From positions 1-48,959 of the forward strand of contig CANQFZ010000009.1 of the NCBI GenBank assembly GCA_947600065.1: a stretch of DNA of 48,959 bases, read 5' to 3'. The notes beneath the pieces are model-generated. The model did no database searches and had not been told where the DNA came from. It worked only from the letters and a program-made list of their open reading frames with translations. Each line of letters opens with the position of its first letter. Within the stretch, counting starts at the first letter, position 1. The stretch comes from an uncultured Clostridia bacterium (GTDB taxonomy: Bacteria; Bacillota; Clostridia; Oscillospirales; Ruminococcaceae). A program made the position numbers and the translations under genes. Of this stretch, positions 23,637-32,116 are shown one piece after another.

Positions 23637-25735
23637 AAAAAAGCAATTTCTCAAAATATCTGCTCTACAAATTCAAAAGCCATATCGGAATTTTCGCTGC
23701 AAGCATAGTGCTTTCATTGGTGGGTTTTGCACTTTCCATAACGCTTTTGGGTATTTATGTAAGCAATATTTCGGAGTATTATGATAACTCCGGGAATATG
23801 CTTAATTTTTATCCTCAATGGCTGAATGATCTCAACATGGCGATCGTTATTTACGGAATATTGGGGCTTGCGGTATCTGCGCTCGGACTTTTGGCGCTTG
23901 CTTTCATTACGCCCATATTGTCCTTCAAATTCTATAATAACCGCGCGTTTACCGACATGATAGGAAGCCTGCCGCTTAATTATACCGAGCGATTTTTCGG
24001 AGATTTTCTTTCGGGATTAGCGGCGGTGTGCCTGCCGTATCTTATTACTGTTCCGTATGTGTGCATAATGTCGGGATACGTCGGGTCGTTCGGCATAGAA
24101 AAGATCGCCGACCTTCCCGCAAATTTTTCACAAGGAGCTTTTGAGCTTGGGCTTATAGTCTTTTCAACCTACACTTTTTCTTCGCTTATGGTGTCTCTTT
24201 GCGGAAAAATAAGCTCGTCTGTTTTCTATACTTTAGCGGGCGCGGGTCTCATTCCCGGAACGATCTTTGTTTATACCTTGTCTTCTCTTTCGGGTCTGCT
24301 CGGCGTCAGCGCCGACGTTATGGCGTTCGGTATGGTACACTGGATCCCGCCCGTCGGACTTATCCCCGATTTCGTGTACTTCTGGGGAGATTATTTCGCA
24401 ACAATGTTCGAGGGTTATCACATCATTGAAGCGCAAACCTATGAATATGTTGTCGCCGCAATTCTTGCTGTTGCATATGCGGTCGGGGCATATTTTGTCG
24501 GAAAATACAGAAAGACCGAGCGCATAGGAAGGGACCTTGTCTATGAAAAAGTGTTCCCCGTATTTGCAATACTCCTAGAGGCATTAGCTATAGGCGTTGT
24601 GTTCTGCGTCAGCGGCAGCGTCAATTTTATCACGTATATCTTTGCGGCGGTCCTCGGGTTTTTGTGCTTTATCATCATTGACCTTATCCATACCAAAAAC
24701 ACAAAGCGCCTTTTAAAAGATCTTATCGGCTGCGCGGCAGTATGCGCGGTATGCCTTGTATTCAGCGGAGTTTCTATCTCTACAAAAGGCTTTGGCGCAG
24801 AGGACTATGTCCCCGCCGCAGAGGACGTTGCAGAAATCGAGGTATGGGGAAATCAAGTATTTATCGCGGAAAACAAAGCCTTTGAATATGTCGACCCCGA
24901 TGCAATAGAAGGAATAATCGCCGAGCATAAGGAGCTTTTGACGCAAAAAGACAAACTCGAAACGGGAACAGGCATTGAAATAAGATACACGCTGAAAAAC
25001 GGTATGTCGGTTTTGAGGTCATATAGCGCAAGAAACAGAGAAGATCAGTGGATCATTTATGGCGCTGCGGGCAGAATCACGTCGTTGACGCAAAAGGGAG
25101 ATTATCCTTTCGGAGTTCTCAGCATGAACAGCAGCGAATATTCCGATCTTTCGTTTGCGGGAATAATTGATTATGATGAACAGGTAGACAGCGAGCATTC
25201 CTACAGAATAACCGAAAAATTTATGATAAAGCCCGAAAAGACCGAAGAGTTTAAGGAGCTTATGCTCAATGCTCAGAAGTACATTGCCGCCGATAAGACA
25301 ATGCACCGTGATATTGTAAACGCGTATTATACAAAGGACGGAGAACGCCAAAGCGAGATGTTCTTTATCTTTTATGAATATGAAGACGTCTATAATTTCA
25401 TTAAAGATCCCGAAAACCGCATTACCATAAACGACTATGAGAAAGATCCCATGTTAAGCGGAAACGATAAAGTCGTTATGAGCTATTCGTTCAGCATAAA
25501 TATCGGCAATGACAGAAATTATCTGCGGCTGAATGTTACATCGGATTCCGAAGACCCCGATGTAGCGGAGCTTATATCGCTGTGCTCTATAGACCCCACC
25601 GACTGCACCTATTTGATAGAGGCAAGGCGTACAAGCTCGGGCTACGGAAATGTATTTATAAACAAAAAGGACGAAGCCCGCGCAGTTGAACTGATATTGA
25701 AATTGCTCGGAAAGAGTATCGCAAGTAAGGAGTAA
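23633..25735 (+). CDS. ABC transporter permease-like membrane protein with large soluble C-terminal domain (first paralogue)
   Basis: The product has 700 residues. The first roughly 380 hold about eight membrane segments, including the conserved TDMIGSLPLNYTERFFGDFLSG loop that also occurs in the second permease of the operon (TDMLGSLPISHRERFFGDLLSG). Residues from about 400 to 700 form a soluble domain after the last membrane segment, probably extracellular, without recognised motifs. Together with the next ATPase and second permease it should form a heterodimeric ABC exporter of the YtrBCD type; the substrate is unknown. Confidence 0.85.
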   Translation: MKKSNFSKYLLYKFKSHIGIFAASIVLSLVGFALSITLLGIYVSNISEYYDNSGNMLNFYPQWLNDLNMAIVIYGILGLAVSALGLLALAFITPILSFKFYNNRAFTDMIGSLPLNYTERFFGDFLSGLAAVCLPYLITVPYVCIMSGYVGSFGIEKIADLPANFSQGAFELGLIVFSTYTFSSLMVSLCGKISSSVFYTLAGAGLIPGTIFVYTLSSLSGLLGVSADVMAFGMVHWIPPVGLIPDFVYFWGDYFATMFEGYHIIEAQTYEYVVAAILAVAYAVGAYFVGKYRKTERIGRDLVYEKVFPVFAILLEALAIGVVFCVSGSVNFITYIFAAVLGFLCFIIIDLIHTKNTKRLLKDLIGCAAVCAVCLVFSGVSISTKGFGAEDYVPAAEDVAEIEVWGNQVFIAENKAFEYVDPDAIEGIIAEHKELLTQKDKLETGTGIEIRYTLKNGMSVLRSYSARNREDQWIIYGAAGRITSLTQKGDYPFGVLSMNSSEYSDLSFAGIIDYDEQVDSEHSYRITEKFMIKPEKTEEFKELMLNAQKYIAADKTMHRDIVNAYYTKDGERQSEMFFIFYEYEDVYNFIKDPENRITINDYEKDPMLSGNDKVVMSYSFSINIGNDRNYLRLNVTSDSEDPDVAELISLCSIDPTDCTYLIEARRTSSGYGNVFINKKDEARAVELILKLLGKSIASKE

Positions 25736-25739
25736 ACCA

Positions 25740-26639
25740 ATGATTAAACTTGAAAACGTTACAAAAAATTTTGACGGCTTTATAGCACTTGACAATGTTT
25801 CATTTGAAATACAAAAAGGCTCGGCTTATGGGCTTTTAGGCTCTAACGGCGCGGGCAAATCCACCATGCTGAGGATACTCACGGGAGTTTATAAAGCCGA
25901 CGGCGGCACTGTTTCAATAGAGGGCGCTTCTATATACGACAACGCTTCTACAAAGCAAAAGCTTATTTTCATAAGCGACGAAACGGCGCAGTATTCAAAT
26001 ATGACCCTAAATCAGATGAGAAAATTCTACAAGATGTTCTATCCGAATTTTTCCGACGATATATTCTCGCGTCTTCATGCGCTTTTGGGACTTCCGCTCA
26101 ACAAAAAGACCTCGGCTTTTTCAAAGGGTATGAAGCGCCAGGCGGCTGTTATCTGCGCCATTGCCGCAAGACCCGAATATCTGTTTCTCGACGAGGCTTT
26201 CGACGGACTTGACCCTTCGATGAGAATTGCCGTAAAGAAAATGATGGTAGAAGCAATGGCTGACAGCGAAATGACGGTGGTTATTTCCTCGCATAACTTA
26301 AAAGAGATCGAGGAATTCTGCGATACCGTCGGAATGCTGCACCACGGAAAAATGATCTTTACGCGCGACCTCTATGAGCTTAAAGGAAATATCCACAAGA
26401 TACAGGCTTCTTTTGAAAAAGAGCCCGCGAAAGAGGACTTTCCCGAGCTTGATATTCTGCTTATCGAGCATAATTCGGGGCTTACCTATATCATAGCTCA
26501 GGGCGACGCCGAAAAGAGCCTTGAAGCTGTAAAGGCAAAAGGACCTTCTTTCTGCGACCTCATTCCGCTTTCGCTCGAAGAAATATTTATCTATGAAATG
26601 GAGGCTCTCGGCTATGACAAAAACCAACTCGACAGCTGA
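25740..26639 (+). CDS. ABC transporter ATP-binding protein
   Basis: At 299 residues: Walker A GSNGAGKST (about 34-42), a degenerate signature FSKGMKRQ in place of LSGGQ, Walker B YLFLDEAFDGLD and H-loop VVISSHNLKEIEEFCD. The unusual signature and the short C-terminal extension are typical of YtrB/CcmA-like ATPases of ABC-2 transporters. It begins five bases after the first permease gene and overlaps the second by 26 bases, so the three are co-translated. Confidence 0.93.
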   Translation: MIKLENVTKNFDGFIALDNVSFEIQKGSAYGLLGSNGAGKSTMLRILTGVYKADGGTVSIEGASIYDNASTKQKLIFISDETAQYSNMTLNQMRKFYKMFYPNFSDDIFSRLHALLGLPLNKKTSAFSKGMKRQAAVICAIAARPEYLFLDEAFDGLDPSMRIAVKKMMVEAMADSEMTVVISSHNLKEIEEFCDTVGMLHHGKMIFTRDLYELKGNIHKIQASFEKEPAKEDFPELDILLIEHNSGLTYIIAQGDAEKSLEAVKAKGPSFCDLIPLSLEEIFIYEMEALGYDKNQLDS

Positions 26640-28701
26640 CCATTTTAAAAACTATTTTCGTTTTAAGATATATGACCAAAAACTTATCGCCGCAATAAGC
26701 GCGATAGTCGGGCTTATTGCGTTTTTACAGCTTTCTGTCATTTTGCTTATTATCTCCCGCAGCAATATGGATTACAGCCAAAGAGACCAGCTGATGATGT
26801 TTTCGAGAATGATATACATTGTCGCTCTCGTTGCTGCTTTCGGAGTTGCGGCATATACGGCGTTTTCCAGCTTTGACTTCTGCATAAACAAGCATAAGAC
26901 GGATATGCTCGGAAGTCTGCCAATAAGCCACCGCGAGCGGTTTTTCGGCGACCTTCTTTCGGGATATATACTGAGCGTTTTGCCGTTTTCGCTTGTTTCG
27001 GCGCTGTCTATACCTTTTGCCGCGGCGGCGGGGGGAATATATTCCTTTTCCGCCGAATATACGGGGTATTATGCCTATGTCGTGCTGACAGTGTTTTTTA
27101 CGCTCACTTTTTTATATGCAATAGGCGTGCTCTCCGCCGCGGTAAGCGGCAGGATAATCGGCGCTATTGCCTGCGGTGTAATTTTCGTCGTTGCCCTTGA
27201 AACAGTCATACATGGCAGTGTAAGCCTTTTCTGCTCTAATATAACGGGCTTTGAATACACAGAGCTTGAAGAAAACATAAAAGGTCTTTTGCCTTTGGTA
27301 TCCAACACATGGACGAACACCGATAATCTTTCACAAATAAACCGTATGTTTTTGGGGACTGTCGAGCAGGCAGAAGTTTCTTTCAAAAGCAGCCCCGAGC
27401 TGTATGCTGTGGGGAATATGCTGAACATTATTGCCTGGTGCGCGGTAATTGCCGTTATAATCTGCGCGGCGTTTTTCCTGTCGAAATTCAGAAAAGCCGA
27501 ACGCATAGGCGGAGCGTTCGGGCATAAATACGGCTTTTATTTCATAATTCCCCTGATAGTATATGTTGTGGTAATAATAATTACTACCGATGCTTACAAC
27601 GAACTTGCTTTTCCTGTGATTATAGCCACAGCAATAGTATCGGGCGTCATTTTTCTGGTGTTTGAAATTTCAATGCGCAGGGGCTGGAAAAACTTCTTTG
27701 TCGGATTGGGAGTTTTTGCCGCTTCGTTTGCGTCGATTATGGGAACAATTGTTCTTATCAGGATCACGGGCGCTTTTGGGCTTAGAAACAAGCTCCCCAA
27801 TGTTGACGATATCGTATCCGTTGAGTTTAATGACTATAAATTCAACGACAAGGAAGATATAGCCGCTGTCCGTCAAAAGCATCTTAATATTCTCGAAATA
27901 TATAAACCGAGCATAGACAACGACTTGCTTTCAACAGGACGTCGGAGATACAACATTTCGGGAGAGCCTGTTTATGAAGGCGGGGAGTATTGCATAAGAT
28001 ATACTCTTAAAAACGGCGACCAAGTGGACAGAGTATACCGCGTATCTTTTTATGACGAGACGGGCGAAAAGTGCAGAAACGACTTCAAAAATATCCCTAT
28101 AGGGCTCAAGGCATACAACGACCAGCTTCTTTCAAAGCTCGAAAACTACAATCTGGACAGCTGTGATATAATGTATAAAGGCTATATCGGCGGCAGAACG
28201 CTAAAGCCCGAAAAGATAAACGAGCTTATAAAGCTTATCTACGAAGAACAGCAGGGGAGAGTTGTCGGAAGCTCGGATAAGAGGGTAGGCAATGTAACCT
28301 TCTTAAATTCCGAGGAAGGTCACGACAAGGATGCAATTTCGCTTGCAATTTACGAAAGCTATACAAAGACCATTGCCTTTATAACCGACAAGAACAACCT
28401 CATGCCCGAAGATGAAACTATAGATTATATTTGCTATGATTTTATTGTATCCGACCATGGCGATGGAAACGGTTATGAGTTTACCTTTAAGATTTATAAA
28501 AGCGAGCTGTCCGACCCGAATGTAGTCGAGCTGCTGTCGCTGCTCACAGAAGAAAAGCCTGAAAACGTAACAAGAGCCTCTATAACCTGTTATGACTTTT
28601 TAACAACGCTTTATCTTCCCCAAGAAAACCTAAAGCGGTTTGGAGAGCTTGCAATCGAGATATTTAAAACAAAGCTTGAAAAGGCAAACACTGCGGCATA
28701 A
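26614..28701 (+). CDS. ABC transporter permease-like membrane protein (second paralogue)
   Basis: The start at ATG 26614 (MTKTNSTADHFKNYFRF) is preceded by GGAGG at nine bases; an earlier in-frame ATG at 26593 lacks a site. The 695-residue product shares layout and the RFFGDLLSG loop with the protein encoded at 23633-25735: about eight membrane segments in the first 380 residues, then a roughly 300-residue soluble C-terminal domain (for example RYTLKNGDQVDRVYRV, matching RYTLKNGMSVLRSYSA in its partner). The two permeases therefore arose by duplication and probably form a heterodimer. Confidence 0.87.
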   Translation: MTKTNSTADHFKNYFRFKIYDQKLIAAISAIVGLIAFLQLSVILLIISRSNMDYSQRDQLMMFSRMIYIVALVAAFGVAAYTAFSSFDFCINKHKTDMLGSLPISHRERFFGDLLSGYILSVLPFSLVSALSIPFAAAAGGIYSFSAEYTGYYAYVVLTVFFTLTFLYAIGVLSAAVSGRIIGAIACGVIFVVALETVIHGSVSLFCSNITGFEYTELEENIKGLLPLVSNTWTNTDNLSQINRMFLGTVEQAEVSFKSSPELYAVGNMLNIIAWCAVIAVIICAAFFLSKFRKAERIGGAFGHKYGFYFIIPLIVYVVVIIITTDAYNELAFPVIIATAIVSGVIFLVFEISMRRGWKNFFVGLGVFAASFASIMGTIVLIRITGAFGLRNKLPNVDDIVSVEFNDYKFNDKEDIAAVRQKHLNILEIYKPSIDNDLLSTGRRRYNISGEPVYEGGEYCIRYTLKNGDQVDRVYRVSFYDETGEKCRNDFKNIPIGLKAYNDQLLSKLENYNLDSCDIMYKGYIGGRTLKPEKINELIKLIYEEQQGRVVGSSDKRVGNVTFLNSEEGHDKDAISLAIYESYTKTIAFITDKNNLMPEDETIDYICYDFIVSDHGDGNGYEFTFKIYKSELSDPNVVELLSLLTEEKPENVTRASITCYDFLTTLYLPQENLKRFGELAIEIFKTKLEKANTAA

Positions 28702-28725
28702 AAATCGGCGTATATAAAAATAAAG

Positions 28726-28911
28726 CAGACTGTATATAAAGCCCCATCTGCGGCGTAGCGTTATCCGCAGAAGGCGGATAACGCGGCGGCTTACTGCGGC
28801 AGGCACAAAGCCTAGCCGCAGCACCGCTTCAGCGTTGTACGCGAAGCGTTCAATGCGAGCATACTGGGGCTTTCTCTACAGTCTGAAATCGGACTTTTTA
28901 TACAAGCTGAA
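28726..28911. repeat. MITE-like element, full copy A (186 bp)
   Basis: It begins CAGACTGTATATAAAGCCCC and contains the inverted right end GGGGCTTTCTCTACAGTCTG followed by GACTTTTTATACAAGCTGAA. Internal hairpins include GTTATCCGC-AGAAG-GCGGATAAC and CTGCGGC...GCCGCAG, and the GCGTTGTACGCGAAGCGTTCAATGCG palindrome. It differs at only three positions from copy B at 30402-30587. No clear target duplication is seen. Confidence 0.85.
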
Positions 28912-28912
28912 C

Positions 28913-28942
28913 AAAGGCTGTCGATACATTCGACAGCCTTTT
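28913..28942. terminator. Bidirectional intrinsic terminator
   Basis: AAAGGCTGTCGA (28913-28924) pairs perfectly with TCGACAGCCTTT (28930-28941), with A/T-rich flanks on both sides. It lies between the convergent permease and DUF389 genes. Confidence 0.85.
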
Positions 28943-28944
28943 GT

Positions 28945-30294
28945 TTATTCTTCTGTAATTTCTATGTCAATATCTAGCACCGCTTCCGAAACGCCGCTTT
29001 CGCTCTTTAAAAAGTTTTCCATTATCTGCTTTTCAGACTCCGAAAGCTCCTTTTCCGAAACTCCCGAAAGCAGGATATACTGTCCGCTTTCACCATACAT
29101 AAGCCCAACGCGAATGTCCTTTATGTCGGTAAAAATCTCCGAAGCCTTCTTTGAAACAGCCGAACAGTCCGTTATATTGCCAAGGCTTTCATTCAGCCTC
29201 TCGTTTTCTTCCTTTTCCTTTTCAAGCTGACTTTGTAGGTCGCGAATGGTGCTTTCCTGAACAGCAATAGTCACCTTGTCGGCGTCGGCTTCGCCTTCTA
29301 TGCTCTTGTTCTGCGTCACTTGCAGAGTAAAGCCGCCGAGGTCGTAATCCGAAAGCTTGTTTTCAAGCTCGTTTATCCTGTCGTCCGAAATCTGCATTCC
29401 CACAAGCGATACCGAAATTTTCTTGTCCATATAGTCGACATTGCTTTGTACAAGCTGAGTTTCGGAAAACACAAATTCTTTTTTCAGATAATCGTCCGCA
29501 TTTTTTTCGAGGACCGATTTATACACCGTAAATCCCGCGAACAGAACGCTCGGAATTACCGTTATTACCACTGCCGCGGTTATGGCTCTGCGCATCTTCT
29601 TTTCTTTTTTAGCGTCCAGCTCCGTGTGCGCGGGAACTCTAAGAAGCTTTGTCACAAAGAAAGCCGAAAGCGCAATAAACAGCGTGTTAATTAAAAACAG
29701 ATAAGACGCTCCGATTATAAAGCTCAGCTGCGCCGTAGCAATTCCATAGCCCACCGTGCAGAGCGGCGGCATAAGCGCTGTCGCTATAGCTACTCCGGGG
29801 ATAACGTTGCTGGTCTTCTGTCTTGTGTTTCCTATTCCGCCCGCGATACCGCCGAACAGCGCGATAAGAACGTCCCAGAGCGTGGGGCTTGTGCGGGCTA
29901 TCATTTCGCTTGTCGCCGTATGTAATGGTGAGAGCAAAAAGTAGACTGTCGAGGTTATAAGGCTTATTATTACCTGCGTCGCAAAGCGCGAAGCCGCATG
30001 CTTAAGCATTGAGATATCGCGGATAGCCAGCGAATATCCCATTGTAAGAATACCGCTCATAAGCGGAGAAATGAGCATAGCGCCTATTATAACGGCTGTA
30101 GAGTTTACATTAAGCCCTATAGAAGCAATAAGTATCGCCAGCATCAATATCCACATATTTGCGCCGTGTATAACGGTATTTTCTTTCATCATCTCATTAA
30201 GCTCGTCATAGCTCAACATATTGCTTCGCATATCGAGCAGATTATGAAAATATTCGCCTATGGCGCTTCTTTTTCTTTCGGTTTCTTTTTGCAT
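28945..30294 (-). CDS. DUF389 (TIGR00341-type) membrane protein
   Basis: At about 449 residues from ATG 30294 (AAAAGGTG six bases upstream; a GTG at 30303 is an alternative start). The middle carries the DUF389 pattern: WILMLAILIASIGLNVNSTAVIIGAMLISPLMSGILTMGYSLA and LIALFGGIAGGIGNTRQKTSNVIPGVAIATALMPPLCTVGYG, within about six membrane segments. The C-terminal 180 residues are soluble, with a coiled-coil stretch (VQESTIRDLQSQLEKEKEENERLNESL). The family's function is unknown; a transporter-like or channel-like role has been suggested from its shape. The gene is flanked by the two 186-bp repeat copies in direct orientation. Confidence 0.87.
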   Translation of the reverse strand: MQKETERKRSAIGEYFHNLLDMRSNMLSYDELNEMMKENTVIHGANMWILMLAILIASIGLNVNSTAVIIGAMLISPLMSGILTMGYSLAIRDISMLKHAASRFATQVIISLITSTVYFLLSPLHTATSEMIARTSPTLWDVLIALFGGIAGGIGNTRQKTSNVIPGVAIATALMPPLCTVGYGIATAQLSFIIGASYLFLINTLFIALSAFFVTKLLRVPAHTELDAKKEKKMRRAITAAVVITVIPSVLFAGFTVYKSVLEKNADDYLKKEFVFSETQLVQSNVDYMDKKISVSLVGMQISDDRINELENKLSDYDLGGFTLQVTQNKSIEGEADADKVTIAVQESTIRDLQSQLEKEKEENERLNESLGNITDCSAVSKKASEIFTDIKDIRVGLMYGESGQYILLSGVSEKELSESEKQIMENFLKSESGVSEAVLDIDIEITEE

Positions 30295-30388
30295 TTTGTT
30301 CACCTTTTACCTTTCAAAAAAATTTACCATAGAGAATTATACACCTCATAAACAAAAATGTCAACTGTTATCTACCGTACTTTGTAAA

Positions 30389-30601
30389 CAGTGTGATGTT
30401 TCAGACTGTATATAAAGCCCCATCTGCGGCGTAGCGTTATCCGCAGAAGGCGGATAACGCGGCGGCTTACTGCGGCAGGCACAAAGCCTAGCCGCAGCAC
30501 CGCTTCAGCGTTGTACGCGAAGCGTTCAATGTGAGCATACTGGGGCTTTCTCTACAGTCTGAAATTAGACTTTTTATACAAGCTGAAGCAGTGTGATGTT
30601 T
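30389..30601. mobile_element. MITE-like element, full copy B with 13-bp target-site duplication
   Basis: The element (30402-30588) is 98% identical by eye to copy A and is bracketed by perfect 13-bp direct repeats CAGTGTGATGTTT at 30389-30401 and 30589-30601. The inverted ends CAGACTGTATATAAAGCCCC and GGGGCTTTCTCTACAGTCTG are retained. There is no coding capacity, so movement would depend on a transposase supplied elsewhere. It landed directly upstream of the CotH-like gene's promoter. Positions 30304-30388 show no gene. Confidence 0.8.
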
Positions 30602-30605
30602 ATAC

Positions 30606-30634
30606 TTGATTTTTTTTCGGATATATGTTACAAT
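30606..30634 (+). promoter_or_regulatory. Promoter of the CotH-like lipoprotein gene
   Basis: TTGATT (30606-30611), 17 bases, TACAAT (30629-30634). The -35 box lies only five bases after the target duplication of the inserted element. Confidence 0.7.
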
Positions 30635-30667
30635 AATATCAGTCTGATTATTCATGAGGTGATACAA

Positions 30668-32026
30668 GTGAAAAAAATCATCAGAGCTTTAGCTTTACTT
30701 ATAGCGGCAGCAATTATCTCAGGTTGTACCGACCTTCCCGACAGCTCACGCACTGACAGTTCCCGCCCCGACATTGTTCCCGTTTTTTCGGACAATTCCG
30801 ACAGTCTTGACAGCAATTCCGTTCCCGAAAATTCGGACATTCCCGAAATACCCGAAAAAACAGAGCCCGAATATGTAAGCTGGATGCTCGAAGAAAAAGT
30901 GCATGAAATTCGCATAGAAATGACCGCCGAAAACTGGAACAAGCTCAAAGCCAACCCCTACAGCAAGACCTATTTTCCCGCAAACGTTTCTATCGACGGC
31001 GAAGTTTTTGAAAACGTCGGAATAAAAACGCGCGGAAATGCTTCACTCTATGAAGCTGTAGAAAAGCAAAACCTGCGTTTTCCGTTTAAGATTAAGTTCG
31101 ATAAATATGTAGACGGCGGAAATTTCTTGGGACTTGACGAGCTTGCGCTGAATAACGGCGGCGACGATTATTCGCTTATGAGAGATTACTTAGGCTATGA
31201 GGCTTTTAGAATGTTAGACGGATATGCCTCTTGCGTTACGTTTTTCAACGTCTATCTTAACGACGAGCTGAGAGGTTTTTATGTAGGAGTTGAAGCTATT
31301 GATTCCAGTTATCTTGAACGTTATTTCAATTCTCACAAGCACAATCTCTACGAGGGAGAAAACAACGCAACTCTTCTGCCGAGTATGTCTTTGAAATGCT
31401 TTACTCAGAAAAAAGGCTCGGACACTTCAATGACGGATATAAGTTTACTTATAAAAGCAATTTCCGAAGCACCTCTCGGCGAAAAGGGCGATATAGAAAA
31501 GTATCTAGATGTTGATTCGGCGCTGAAAATGCTGGCAATAAACGCAGTCGTTGACAACCGCGACGGCTATGGCGGGTTATTTGCCCACAACTACTATTTT
31601 TACAGCGTAGACGGAAAGCTTGTTATGATCCCATGGGACATGAACGCGCCGAGCATGAGCGCGTATACCGACATTGCATCTCCGACTATCGGAGTGTATA
31701 ATAATTCTCATATGAACAGCCGCCCGCTGGCGAAAAAGCTTATGGCTGTAGACGAATATTACGCGATATATCTTGATTATTGCAAACAGCTTGCGGATAA
31801 GCTCCCCGAGCTTAAAGAAAAAGTTCTGCGCGTTTATGAGATGATAAAGCCCCATGTTGAAAACGATCCGAATAAGTTTATGACAACTTGGTATTTTAAC
31901 AACCAGTATTCAACGGGAAATCCGAGCGGCGTGGTAACTTTTTTAAGCGTAAGATATACTTATCTTCAGAAGCGTCTTGAGGAGCTTAAAGGAAAGCCTG
32001 TTTCAAACAGTGTGCTTAACCCATGA
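30668..32026 (+). CDS. CotH kinase family lipoprotein
   Basis: The start is GTG 30668 with GAGGTGAT eight bases upstream; earlier in-frame ATGs lack a site and would spoil the signal peptide. The 452-residue product has a lipoprotein signal (VKKIIRALALLIAAAIISGC, lipobox at Cys20), a short Ser/Pro/Asp-rich linker and a CotH domain. Its motifs are IRIEMTAENWNKLKANPYSKTYFPANV, VGIKTRGNAS, PFKIKFDKYVDGGNFLGLDELALNN, FFNVYLNDELRGFYVGVEAIDSSYL, and the C-terminal VDNRDGYGGLFAHNYYFY...LVMIPWDMN that resembles kinase active-site segments. CotH proteins of Bacillus are secretory-type kinases that phosphorylate spore-coat proteins, but surface lipoprotein relatives in Clostridia have no proven substrate and may be linked to cellulosome or cell-wall functions. 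Confidence 0.9.
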   Translation: MKKIIRALALLIAAAIISGCTDLPDSSRTDSSRPDIVPVFSDNSDSLDSNSVPENSDIPEIPEKTEPEYVSWMLEEKVHEIRIEMTAENWNKLKANPYSKTYFPANVSIDGEVFENVGIKTRGNASLYEAVEKQNLRFPFKIKFDKYVDGGNFLGLDELALNNGGDDYSLMRDYLGYEAFRMLDGYASCVTFFNVYLNDELRGFYVGVEAIDSSYLERYFNSHKHNLYEGENNATLLPSMSLKCFTQKKGSDTSMTDISLLIKAISEAPLGEKGDIEKYLDVDSALKMLAINAVVDNRDGYGGLFAHNYYFYSVDGKLVMIPWDMNAPSMSAYTDIASPTIGVYNNSHMNSRPLAKKLMAVDEYYAIYLDYCKQLADKLPELKEKVLRVYEMIKPHVENDPNKFMTTWYFNNQYSTGNPSGVVTFLSVRYTYLQKRLEELKGKPVSNSVLNP

Positions 32027-32042
32027 TGCCATTATTTTAGCA

Positions 32043-32071
32043 TTGACAAATTTCATTTTATTTGATAATAT
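32043..32071 (+). promoter_or_regulatory. Promoter of the serine-stalk lipoprotein gene
   Basis: TTGACA (32043-32048), 17 bases, TAATAT (32066-32071). Confidence 0.7.
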
Positions 32072-32116
32072 TATAAATGACAGCGTAAACAATTTTAAGG
32101 AGTGAAAAGTAAACAA

